Assembly (NCBI RefSeq): GCF_032248455.1
Contig: NZ_JAVTTP010000001.1
Location: 1,672,501-1,736,500 of the forward strand
Origin: Pricia mediterranea
GTDB taxonomy: Bacteria; Bacteroidota; Bacteroidia; Flavobacteriales; Flavobacteriaceae
Direction: 5' to 3'
Length of the DNA stretch: 64,000 bases
Positions 26,073 through 34,576 of the stretch are shown here, one piece after another (positions within the stretch are counted from its first letter, which is position 1; every line of letters begins with the position of its first letter). Both the position numbers and the translations under genes were made by a program. The notes under the pieces were generated by a model that saw only the letters and a program-made list of their open reading frames with translations, searched no databases and was not told the origin of the DNA.

Positions 26073-26930
26073 TTAGCCGAAAGTTTCCTGTAAAAACCGC
26101 AGCCCTTGAGAGGCGAACTGATCTTGGCTATCGGCCATATGTTTCCAGATGCAGACGGCACCGGCGAGTTCCTTGACCTCGGGGGTAAAACTTTCTATGG
26201 ATATAATCCCGTTGTACTCGACATCCTCCAGGCCCTTTTTAAAATCGGTCCACGGGGTGAGTCCCGTTCCGGGGATGCCCCGATGGTTCTCGGATACCTG
26301 AACGTGGATGAGCTTTTCACCTACGGCATTGATCGCTTTGCGGAGGTTCTTTTCCTCGATGGTCATGTGGAATCCATCCAACAATACCCCGGCACTTTTA
26401 TGGTTGATGTCCGCTATCAGGCGCATTACGTCCTCCGCCGTATTGACTAGGTCGGACTCAAAGCGGTTCAGGGGCTCCAAAGCTATCGACACCCCGTGAT
26501 CTTGCGCCATGGCACAGACCTTTCCCAAATTGTTCACCGCCCGTTCCCACTCCAATTTCCGTTGTTCCTCGGATACCATCCTCGCCTTGCCCACCATGGA
26601 ATACATGGGGCCGGCCAAAAACTCCGCGTTCCAAGTGTTGCAAAGCGCAAAGCACTGCTCCGCGTACCGGAAACAGTTATCGTGCAAGGCCACATCATCG
26701 GAAGTCAGGTCCTTAGTGGGACCGAACACCCCGCAGACTAAACCTTTCAGGCCATTATCGTCCAACGCCCTTTTCACGGTGGCCCCATCGATCAACGAAG
26801 GGTCTTCCACGGGAATCTCCACCGCATCGAACCCCGTTTTTTTGATTTTGGGGAAGAGCAAAATCGACTCCGTGGTAAAGGGAGATTGCCAGAGCCAGGT
26901 ACTGACGCCGTATTTTAAGTTTTTTGACAT
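26073..26930 (-). CDS. Sugar phosphate isomerase/epimerase family TIM barrel (ketose 3-epimerase-like)
   Basis: A 285-residue xylose-isomerase-like TIM barrel close to the D-tagatose/D-psicose 3-epimerase family. EPLNRFESDLVNTAED carries the metal-binding and catalytic Glu of that family. VLLDGFHMTIEEKN, HVQVSENHRGIPG and SIESFTPE hold the other metal ligands (Asp, His, Glu). The reaction is probably C3 epimerisation of a ketose. An alternative is cleavage of 3-keto-glycosides, recently linked to related barrels; the flanking Gfo/Idh/MocA gene fits this but does not prove it. Confidence 0.86.
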   Translation of the reverse strand: MSKNLKYGVSTWLWQSPFTTESILLFPKIKKTGFDAVEIPVEDPSLIDGATVKRALDDNGLKGLVCGVFGPTKDLTSDDVALHDNCFRYAEQCFALCNTWNAEFLAGPMYSMVGKARMVSEEQRKLEWERAVNNLGKVCAMAQDHGVSIALEPLNRFESDLVNTAEDVMRLIADINHKSAGVLLDGFHMTIEEKNLRKAINAVGEKLIHVQVSENHRGIPGTGLTPWTDFKKGLEDVEYNGIISIESFTPEVKELAGAVCIWKHMADSQDQFASQGLRFLQETFG

Positions 26931-26967
26931 AGAATTAATTCAAGTTTTAAGTTGGTTAATACTCTGG

Positions 26968-27095
26968 AATCGGTTTAAAGTTCAATGGCTACTGCATAAC
27001 TGTTCAAAGTATCTAAGCACTTCTGACAAAGTGTGAAGCAAACATTGAACTTTGAATGCGCCCATGGTACTTTCAAACTTTGAACTTCTTCGATC
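26968..27095. repeat. GTTCAA-type inverted repeat pair
   Basis: AAAGTTCAATGGCTACTGC-ATAACTGTTCAAAG (26976-27011) faces an inverted counterpart (CATTGAACTTTGAATG and CTTTCAAACTTTGAACTTC, 27043-27090). It is the same family as 13436-13492 and 25913-26035. Confidence 0.6.
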
Positions 27096-27107
27096 GATAC
27101 CGATAAT

Positions 27108-30100
27108 CTATTGATCAACGACCTTCATCACCCCCTGCATAATCCGCCAATGCCCGGGAAAGGTACAGATAAAGGGATATTCTCCCGGCTCGGTGGGCGC
27201 GGTAAACGTTAAGGTCGCTTTTTGTTGGGGGTCGATCAAGTCGGTCGCGAACAGTACCTCTTCCATTTGAGGGACATATTGCATTTCGGCACCCTTTGGG
27301 TCGGTGGCGAGTCTGTCTGCAGCGGTGCCCACCTTCTCCTTGGCCCCTTTTTGTACGATGATCAGGTTGTGCTGCATAAAATCGACGTTTTCCAGAACAA
27401 GCTCCACGGTTTTTCCGGCCTCAACGACGAATTCGGTCACGTCGTACTTCATTTCGTTCTTGACGGTCTTGATCAGTACGACCTGCGCCTTTTTACTTTC
27501 ATCGGCAGCATCGGCATCGGAAGTTTCGGCACTATCCGTGCCTACCTTATCTTTATAGGAAGCGTAGAATACCTCGGCGATCGATGCATTTTCGAACGGG
27601 GTCGAAGTCGCTGTATCATCTGGGCCCATTACCTTCGGTTCATCCTTTTCCACCGATTTTTGACCAATTCGGGGATTATCCTTTTTATACGCGGCCATAA
27701 ATCCATTCGGATGTTTGCTGGCGGCCGCGTACACCGCTTTGGAAAGCCAAGGGTCGTTGACGACCTCTTTTTCCGTACTAAGGTCGTACAGCTTGTTCCC
27801 GAGATTATTCGAGGCGGGGCGTTCCGAGAAATACAGTAGGGCGGCCAGCTGTACTTCGGGGTCTCCGTCGTTCAATACTTTAGCGCTTTGTAGCGCGTGG
27901 TCTGTGGTGCCGTTCTTCGGAAGAATTTGTATGGCGGCTTTCCTTACCGCTCCGGAAGGATGGTACAGGGCGCCGCCGACCACGTTCGCAGCCTCAGGAT
28001 CGGTATCCGACGCGCCCAGGCCCTCGATGGTCCAAAGCGCATGTAGGGCAGCGGGGTTGAGCCCCATGTCATCCACGTTCGAATCGTTTACCAAATCATA
28101 CAGTGCGGGGAGGACATCGGACTGGCCCCGTTCCACCAGCAGCCGCTGGGCGGTCATACGCCAGAACATGTTGTCATCGGAAAGGGCGTCCAGCAGTTCT
28201 TCGGGATCTTCCCTGTCCAAGGATTTGGGTTCCTGATCGCCCTGGGTTTCGGGAACGACCCGCCAGATACGGCCGTGCGATTTGTCCCGTAGGGGATTGA
28301 TATAGGCATTGCCCTCGCCGTTCTCGGCATCGTAGCCGCCCCGCTCCTCGTTGGGCGTCGGGTTGTGCTGTACGATAAAGTTGTACCAGTCCGCTACCCA
28401 AACGTTGCCGTCCGGTCCGACCCTGGCCTCGACAGGTGAGACCCATTCGTCCGCACCGGCGAAGAGATTGCCACCGTCCTTTTCGATATAGCCCGCACCC
28501 TCATTTTCGATATTGGCGATATGTACCAGACCTCCGGTGGGTTCGCAAACAAAGGCATATGTGTTCCAATATTCCTTGGGATAGTCGCGGGCCGTATAAA
28601 AGTGATGCCCCGCAGCGGCGGTAAATCCTCCGAAAACATCCACTTGACGGTAGTTCGGAGTGATAGGCCGCATGTCGTAATGGCCGTCGATTTTCAGGCT
28701 TCCCTGGGCTGGAATACCTTCTACTTCCATCAGGTTCGCATTCGGAATGCCCATAAAAACGCTATGGGTATTATTGGCCGTCGAACCGAAAACGGCATTG
28801 CTCTCGGTAATGCCCAGGCCCCAGGTATTGTTACTTGTTCCGGTCAGAAACTCAAAACTCCGAAAACCCGGGTCGAAGCGGTACAGTCCTTGGGAGAACT
28901 GGTGGTCCTTGCCAAAGATACTGCCTTCGAAGCCCGAATATCCGACAGCCCCGTACAGCTGATTGTCGATACCCTGTTGCAGGTTCGAGGGACCGGCATG
29001 GGTGTCGAAGGTGCCCCAGCCGTCGATTAGAACTTCCTTTACATCCGCCATATCGTCCCCATCGGTATCCTTTAAAAACAAAAAATACGGGGCTTGGGAA
29101 ATCACGATTCCCCCATTGTAAAAGACAAAGCTGGTGGGAATGTTCAGGTTTTCGGCAAATACGGTCACTTTGTCGGACTTGCCATCGCCGTCGGTATCCT
29201 CCAAAATCTTTACTTTATCGTCCCCCACGGCTTTGTCGTCACGCACGGTATTGGGGTAATCGACCGTTTCGATGACCCAGAGCCGGCCCCGCTCGTCCCA
29301 GTTCATGGCGATGGGGTTGATGATATCCGGTTCGGCCGCGAAGAGCTCCAGATCGAAACCGACCGGCACCTGGATCAGCTTTGCGGATTCCTCCGGGGAA
29401 AGCGGCAATTGATATTGGGGAGCGGGATTCCGTTCTTCATAGTTGGGGATATTGTCCTTCGGCTCATAGACCAGTTTTGGGATATCCTTGGAAAATTCCT
29501 CCCAATTTTTCTTGGTATTGTCATCCACCGCCCACAGAATGCCCTCCTTGATCAGTTTTTGGAATCCCGGTCGGTTCCAGGTTCGTTCATCATGACCGTA
29601 CGCGGTATAGAAAACCTTGCCTTTCCCGTACTCTTTTACCCAGGTCCAGGGTTCTTGCCGTTCGCCTTCCTTACGCTCCATCAGTACCGTGATATCATCG
29701 GCAATGTTATCATGTACATAGGTCTCGTCCCACGTTGAGAATTCCGTGAGATTTTTGGTGATAGGATGTTCCTTATCCACGATATCCGTGGTAAATGTGC
29801 CCGTGCCGTGACTGCTGAACCGGCCGCCGACCATGTCGATATAGGACTCGGATTCATTAAAGCTGAAACTGGCGCAGTGGATGGGGATAAAGGCATGGCC
29901 TTCCTTTACATAGTCCTCCAGAGCCATTTCCTCTGCGGGATGCCTTTTCTCGTAGTTGGCATAGAGGATTACGCCGTCGTACTGTTCAAGGGTTTTGGCA
30001 TTCAGGTCGCCCACCTTCTCGGTATAGGTCAGGTTGATACCGTCCTTCGCCAAAGCGGCCGCCAAAATGGGCTCGTAAGCCCTGGAATTGTGGTGTTCGC

Positions 30101-30227
30101 TAGCATGGCCCAGGAACAGCATCTCTATTCTTCGCGGGGTATCGTCGGCTGCGGTTTCTTTGTTTTGGTCGGATTTGCAAGCTGCCAATAAAATAAATAC
30201 AACCAGACAACAAATAGTGATTTTCAT
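27108..30227 (-). CDS. ThuA / dehydrogenase-like propeller / HEAT / azurin fusion lipoprotein
   Basis: A 1039-residue lipoprotein (signal ending FILLAAC, Cys17). Domains in order are a ThuA-like (trehalose-utilisation, class I amidotransferase-like fold) domain at about 35-235 (LGHASEHHN, VILYANYEKRHP); a PVC-type dehydrogenase-like beta-propeller at about 285-670 (DLELFAAEPDIINPIAMNWD, DGDGKSDK calcium-like loops, GPDGNVWVADWYN); HEAT-like helices at about 680-860; and a C-terminal cupredoxin at 915-1039. The cupredoxin has the full azurin type-1 copper set: His953, Cys1021, His1026, Met1030 in CTFPGHWRIM. This suggests a periplasmic enzyme passing electrons to its own copper centre. There is no CxxCH haem site. 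The substrate is unknown. Confidence 0.88.
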   Translation of the reverse strand: MKITICCLVVFILLAACKSDQNKETAADDTPRRIEMLFLGHASEHHNSRAYEPILAAALAKDGINLTYTEKVGDLNAKTLEQYDGVILYANYEKRHPAEEMALEDYVKEGHAFIPIHCASFSFNESESYIDMVGGRFSSHGTGTFTTDIVDKEHPITKNLTEFSTWDETYVHDNIADDITVLMERKEGERQEPWTWVKEYGKGKVFYTAYGHDERTWNRPGFQKLIKEGILWAVDDNTKKNWEEFSKDIPKLVYEPKDNIPNYEERNPAPQYQLPLSPEESAKLIQVPVGFDLELFAAEPDIINPIAMNWDERGRLWVIETVDYPNTVRDDKAVGDDKVKILEDTDGDGKSDKVTVFAENLNIPTSFVFYNGGIVISQAPYFLFLKDTDGDDMADVKEVLIDGWGTFDTHAGPSNLQQGIDNQLYGAVGYSGFEGSIFGKDHQFSQGLYRFDPGFRSFEFLTGTSNNTWGLGITESNAVFGSTANNTHSVFMGIPNANLMEVEGIPAQGSLKIDGHYDMRPITPNYRQVDVFGGFTAAAGHHFYTARDYPKEYWNTYAFVCEPTGGLVHIANIENEGAGYIEKDGGNLFAGADEWVSPVEARVGPDGNVWVADWYNFIVQHNPTPNEERGGYDAENGEGNAYINPLRDKSHGRIWRVVPETQGDQEPKSLDREDPEELLDALSDDNMFWRMTAQRLLVERGQSDVLPALYDLVNDSNVDDMGLNPAALHALWTIEGLGASDTDPEAANVVGGALYHPSGAVRKAAIQILPKNGTTDHALQSAKVLNDGDPEVQLAALLYFSERPASNNLGNKLYDLSTEKEVVNDPWLSKAVYAAASKHPNGFMAAYKKDNPRIGQKSVEKDEPKVMGPDDTATSTPFENASIAEVFYASYKDKVGTDSAETSDADAADESKKAQVVLIKTVKNEMKYDVTEFVVEAGKTVELVLENVDFMQHNLIIVQKGAKEKVGTAADRLATDPKGAEMQYVPQMEEVLFATDLIDPQQKATLTFTAPTEPGEYPFICTFPGHWRIMQGVMKVVDQ

Positions 30228-30346
30228 ATTTTCAAGTTTTCTTAGCGTTTAGCGGTCAAACGTAAGTTTTAGCCGCCTCTACCTACTCATTGGATAGCGA
30301 GTAGGGGCCATCTTCGTTCTGAACCCTAGGCTCTTTATTGGGGCTG

Positions 30347-31363
30347 CTACTCTCTGATTGTATCCGCCGACACTCCCTCAAAAGTCATTTTTACGGGCTT
30401 GATAGTACCGTCGTCGTTGAAATCCATTTTATCGAGGGCGACCACACGATGGTCACGGTCTTCGTTGGGAACGGGCCTACGGTGGTATACCATAATATAT
30501 TCGTCGGTGCCCGGTCTTTTGACGACGGAATGGTGCCCGGCCCCGGTAGCGATATCCCCCTCCTTGGATTCCAGAATAGTGCCTATGCGGTCGTAGGGAC
30601 CGGTCGCTTTGTCCGACATGGAGTAGGCCACCCGGTAGCTGCCGTCGCCCCAGTTGCCCTCGGACCACATAAAATAATAAATGCCGTTCCTTAAAAACAT
30701 AAACGGACCTTCGACATAGCCTTCGGGCGTGATTTCCTTGAATTTTTCTCCATTTTCCCACGGGACGAATCCCGTAAAGTCAGCGTTCAGCACGCCCAGG
30801 TTGCAATGGCTCCATCCCCCGTAGAAAAAATAATAGGTACCGTCGGTATCCTTAAAAGCAAATTGATCGATAGGCTGTGCATCGTTGTAAAAATCGGATA
30901 TCAAGGGTTCGCACAGATAGTCCTCATAAGGTCCTCCCGGATTATCGGCGACCGCCACCCCGATACCCCCGTAGTGGTTGATGTCGTTATCGGGGTCATA
31001 GGAATCCCTGCCGGGCCTTTGGATGTCGTTGGCCCCGAAAAAGAGGTAGTATTTATCGTCCCTTTCGATAATCGAAGGTGCCCATAAGGCCTGGCGCAAC
31101 CATTTGATTTTGGTGGTATCCAGGATGCGTTCGTGTTTCTCCCAATGAATCAGATTTTTGGAGGAAAAGGCATCAAAATGAAGCTGCTTGTCGAAGTCGT
31201 CGGAATAAGTGGGGAAGATCCAATAGGTGTCGTTGAAGACTGCGCCTTCAGGGTCGGCGTACCAGCCCTCGAAGATGGGGTTGTTGCCTCTCGATGTTTC
31301 CGGGGTTTGGGCAAAAACCGACAGTCCAACGGTCAGGGTCAGGTAGAAAAGATATTTTTTCAT
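30347..31363 (-). CDS. Glycoside hydrolase family 43
   Basis: A secreted five-bladed propeller glycosidase of 338 aa, signal peptide ending SVFAQ. The GH43 catalytic triad is visible as base Asp37 in WYADPEG, pKa-tuning Asp166 in PIDQF and general acid Glu218 in VEGPFMF. A His in GAGHHSVV could bind the central calcium. Family members act on arabinans, xylans or beta-galactans. The gene lies 11 bp after GH2 on the same strand, so the two probably work on one glycan. Specificity cannot be read from these motifs. Confidence 0.92.
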   Translation of the reverse strand: MKKYLFYLTLTVGLSVFAQTPETSRGNNPIFEGWYADPEGAVFNDTYWIFPTYSDDFDKQLHFDAFSSKNLIHWEKHERILDTTKIKWLRQALWAPSIIERDDKYYLFFGANDIQRPGRDSYDPDNDINHYGGIGVAVADNPGGPYEDYLCEPLISDFYNDAQPIDQFAFKDTDGTYYFFYGGWSHCNLGVLNADFTGFVPWENGEKFKEITPEGYVEGPFMFLRNGIYYFMWSEGNWGDGSYRVAYSMSDKATGPYDRIGTILESKEGDIATGAGHHSVVKRPGTDEYIMVYHRRPVPNEDRDHRVVALDKMDFNDDGTIKPVKMTFEGVSADTIRE

Positions 31364-31374
31364 TGGCCTAGTAT

Positions 31375-33201
31375 TTATTCCTGTAGTACTTTTATTAGCT
31401 CTTGGTTCACCTTTTTCACCTTCGCAAAATCCATTTTGTCTACTTTTCGGTCGTAGGTCATAAACCCGTTGACCTCGCCTTCGACATCGGTGGTCTGGGT
31501 GTAGACGGCCCCGGAGAAACCGGATTTCACCATCTTTTTCAGTTTCTCGGCGTATTCAATATATTGATCGGTCGCTTCCTCGGAATTTTTGAACTTGACG
31601 TAGCCCCAGTTTTCATCAGGACGCCAAAGGTGGCCTTCCAAAGCAAGGCCTATGCCGCCATATTCACCCAAAACATTGGTGCGTTCGGCATCGTAAAGGT
31701 ACATGGCGGGACCGGGATAGTTGTGCAGGTCGACGATATCGCCGGTTCGGTAAAAATTGCCGCCACTGGCCGCGTTGACCAGTCGGTTAGGGTCATAGGC
31801 TTTGGTCCATTCCGAGATCTCCTCGGTCTTGAACTGGCCCCAGGCCTCGTTAAAGGGGACCCAGGATACGATACTGGTGTGGGAAAACAAATAGTCCATG
31901 ATCCCTTTCCACTCATTTCGGTAAATCGCCTCCGATCGGGCGGTCCTTTTGAACTCCGTTCCGTTGAAATAATTGTGGTTCTGCCATTGCGGGCCATCGT
32001 CGCCGTTGGGCATGTCCTGCCAGACCAGAATGCCCATCCGGTCACAATGGGTGTACCAGCGGGCGGGCTCCACCTTGACATGCTTGCGGATCAGGTTGAA
32101 CCCGAGTTCCTTGGTCTTTTCGATATCGTATTTCAGGGCCGCGTCGGTGGGTGCGGTGTAAAGGCCGTCGGGCCACCAGCCTTGGTCAAGGGGACCGAAC
32201 TGAAAATAATCCTCGTTGTTCAGCTGCATCCGAACGATACCGTAATCGTCCTTTTTCATGGATATCTTACGCATGCCAAAATAGCTTTTTACCTCATCTT
32301 GAAGGGTATGCTCACCCGCGAGCGAATCTTTGGCCAGCAGTTTTACCTCCATCTCGTAGAGAAACGGCGATTCGGGCGACCAAAGCTTGGCGTTATCGAT
32401 ACCCAGCACCACTGATTCCCCGACCGCCGATTTGCCGGTAGCTATCTCCGCAACCCCGTCCATGACCGTTACTTCGACGATATCGCCGTAGATACCACCA
32501 ACGATATCGGCATCGATCTTTACGCTGCCGGTATCGATATCGGGCACGGTCCTCAGGTTCGCGATACTCTTTTGCGCCACGGGTTCCAACCATACCGTCT
32601 GCCAGATGCCGGTAACGGGCGTGTACCAGATGCCCTTCGGTTCCTTGACCTGCTTGCCCCGGGGCTGGGGGCCCTCATCGGTGGGGTCCCAAACCTTGAC
32701 GATCAGTTTTTGTTCCCCTTGGCCCAAGAACGGGGTAATGTTAAACGTAAAAGGGGTATATCCGCCTTCGTGCGAGCCTACTTTCACCTCGTTGATCCAG
32801 ACATCCGTCTTCCAATCCACCGCCCCGAAATGCAACAGAACATTTTTTTCATCCCAATTCCCGGGCACCTCAAAAGCTGTGCGGTACCAGAGTTCGTTGG
32901 CCTTGCCGACCTCCTTCATGACGCCCGACAGACTGGATTCCGCCGCAAAGGGCACCAAGATCTTGCCGTCGAATTTTTCGGGACGGGACTTTCCCCGGGG
33001 CCGTATGGCGTACTCCCACAATCCGTTCAGGTTTTTCCATTCCGCCCGCTCCATCATCGGGCGGGGATATTCGGGAAGGACGTTTTCTGGGTCGATAGTT
33101 TGCGCCCATTCGGTTTTTATTTTGTCCCCGGCGGGTTTCCATTGGGCCAGAAGCGAGGTAAAAGAAAGTAGATATAGCGCGAGAACAAGACTGTTTTTCA
33201 T
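31375..33201 (-). CDS. Glycoside hydrolase family 2
   Basis: A secreted GH2 enzyme of 608 aa with signal peptide (ending SLLAQ). Residues 55-190 form the jelly-roll sugar-binding domain (HFGAVDWKTDVWINEVKVGSHEGG), 200-310 the Ig-like domain and 310-608 the TIM barrel. The general acid is Glu452 in VPFNEAWGQF, and the nucleophile is Glu513 in VLGEYGGIG. Beta-galactosidase, beta-mannosidase and beta-glucuronidase activities all occur in the family; the compact form is common in Bacteroidota. It heads the GH2-GH43 pair and probably the downstream genes. Confidence 0.92.
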   Translation of the reverse strand: MKNSLVLALYLLSFTSLLAQWKPAGDKIKTEWAQTIDPENVLPEYPRPMMERAEWKNLNGLWEYAIRPRGKSRPEKFDGKILVPFAAESSLSGVMKEVGKANELWYRTAFEVPGNWDEKNVLLHFGAVDWKTDVWINEVKVGSHEGGYTPFTFNITPFLGQGEQKLIVKVWDPTDEGPQPRGKQVKEPKGIWYTPVTGIWQTVWLEPVAQKSIANLRTVPDIDTGSVKIDADIVGGIYGDIVEVTVMDGVAEIATGKSAVGESVVLGIDNAKLWSPESPFLYEMEVKLLAKDSLAGEHTLQDEVKSYFGMRKISMKKDDYGIVRMQLNNEDYFQFGPLDQGWWPDGLYTAPTDAALKYDIEKTKELGFNLIRKHVKVEPARWYTHCDRMGILVWQDMPNGDDGPQWQNHNYFNGTEFKRTARSEAIYRNEWKGIMDYLFSHTSIVSWVPFNEAWGQFKTEEISEWTKAYDPNRLVNAASGGNFYRTGDIVDLHNYPGPAMYLYDAERTNVLGEYGGIGLALEGHLWRPDENWGYVKFKNSEEATDQYIEYAEKLKKMVKSGFSGAVYTQTTDVEGEVNGFMTYDRKVDKMDFAKVKKVNQELIKVLQE

Positions 33202-33659
33202 TGGATGCCGGATTTTCGGTTGCTGGTTTTACGAACTTTTAAGTCTGGGGAATGTCCTTATTCAAATAAAACGATTTTCGGGGATTTAAGCTAATGCTTT
33301 TCCTTCTTTTTAGGGTGGTATTCTATCAAAACAAGGAATTGTGGGAAATCAATGGATGCTATTGCATGCTCCGGGGCAACTTGCAGTTACACACGAATTC
33401 GGAAGAGCCAATTACATATAACCCATTAAATCGTACGGTGAACCGCAAAAGGTTCTTAGCTTATCAGAAGAACAATGCTTAAGTAACTGCTACAAATTTA
33501 CAGATAAGAAGTATTTATATTAGCTTTATACAAAAGTTCAAATGGACTATAAAATCAAACCAACCCTAGGGTGAGTAGACGGATTCAAGATGCCTGACAC
33601 CTAACATGCGCTGCTCAAACTTTAAAAATAGTGTAACCACAATCCAAAACAATACAAAA
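33202..33659. other. Divergent intergenic region, no clear gene
   Basis: 458 bp between the divergent GH2 and DUF1080 genes, holding both promoters. I see no convincing coding sequence. A compact structured segment lies at about 33399-33459: GAAGAGCC, then GTACGGTGAACCGCAAAAGGTTC, in which GAACC and GGTTC form a small hairpin. It vaguely recalls the end of a group II intron, but I cannot support that. Confidence 0.5.
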
Positions 33660-34544
33660 ATGAAACATCCTACAACCAAGCACTTTAAAATTCCATCGTT
33701 AATCCTATTTTTTATAGCTGCCATTTTTCTGAATTCTTGCGAAACCTCACAACCAAACCCCGATAAGGAAGAATGGGTCGAGCTGTTCAACGGATCCGAT
33801 ATGAAGCAATGGACCCCGAAGTTCACGGGATTCGAATTGGGCAATAACTATAAAAACAGATTCCGTGTCAAAGACAGTCTTTTAAGTGTCCGGTACGCGG
33901 AAAAGGACACCTTCAACGGCGATTTTGGCCATCTTTATTACAATCAAAAGTTTTCTCACTACAGGTTAAAGGCGGTTTATCGTTTCGTGGGCCAGCAGAT
34001 GACCGGCGGCCCGGGTTGGGCCGTTCGCAACAATGGCCTTATGCTCCACTGTCAAGACCCCGCCACCCTCGGGCTGGATCAAGATTTTCCGATATCGTTG
34101 GAACTGCAACTTTTGGGCGGTGATGGCGTGAATGAGCGTACCAATGCCAATTTATGTACGCCGGGCACGAACGTCGTTCTTGGAGACACCTTGTTCACCC
34201 CGCATTGCATCAATTCGACCTCTAAAACATATCCCGGAGATCAATGGGTGGAAGTCGAAGCTCTAGTACTTGGCGATTCCCTGATCCAACACATTTTAGA
34301 TGGGGAGGTAGTCATGGAATACAGAAAACCGACCATTGGGGGTGGGAGCGTAGCAGGTTATAAGGAAAGCGCGTACCGCGAGGGAACTCCGGTGAAGGAA
34401 GGGTTTATCGCCATTCAAGCGGAGACCGCCCCAATTGATTTTAAGTCCATTCAAGTCCTGAATCTCGAAGGGTGTATGGACAAGAAGGCGAAAAACTATA
34501 AAAGCTACTACGTGAAGGCGGACAATACCACTTGTGAGTATTAA
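33660..34544 (+). CDS. DUF1080 (3-keto-disaccharide hydrolase-type) lipoprotein
   Basis: A 294-residue lipoprotein. The ATG at 33660 gives a good signal ending FLNSC (Cys27); an upstream ATG adds 18 poor residues. The jelly-roll DUF1080 domain starts EWVELFNGSDMKQWTP and includes GGPGWAVRNNGLMLHCQ and ISLELQLLGG. Members have been shown to hydrolyse 3-keto-glycosides made by Gfo/Idh/MocA oxidoreductases. The C-terminus carries a short Cys-bounded tail (GCMDKKAKNYKSYY, then DNTTCEY), similar to the GCxDxxAxNY...CxY repeats of Bacteroidota surface proteins. It is divergent from the GH2-GH43 block. Confidence 0.87.
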   Translation: MKHPTTKHFKIPSLILFFIAAIFLNSCETSQPNPDKEEWVELFNGSDMKQWTPKFTGFELGNNYKNRFRVKDSLLSVRYAEKDTFNGDFGHLYYNQKFSHYRLKAVYRFVGQQMTGGPGWAVRNNGLMLHCQDPATLGLDQDFPISLELQLLGGDGVNERTNANLCTPGTNVVLGDTLFTPHCINSTSKTYPGDQWVEVEALVLGDSLIQHILDGEVVMEYRKPTIGGGSVAGYKESAYREGTPVKEGFIAIQAETAPIDFKSIQVLNLEGCMDKKAKNYKSYYVKADNTTCEY

Positions 34545-34576
34545 TAATTGAGTCCGTTCAAGGGTGTAATAGTCAA

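Noticed and set aside
31402-32415. 337-codon plus-strand frame opposite the GH2 gene
   Set aside because: A long antisense frame caused by codon bias; the GH2 frame has all catalytic motifs and the antisense product none.
33399-33459. Possible end of a group II intron (GAAGAGCC ... GTACGGT)
   Set aside because: The 34-nt domain V pattern does not fold properly and no reverse transcriptase is nearby.
33294-33482. 62-codon plus-strand frame in the GH2/DUF1080 spacer
   Set aside because: No signal, no family resemblance, low-complexity start; treated as noncoding.
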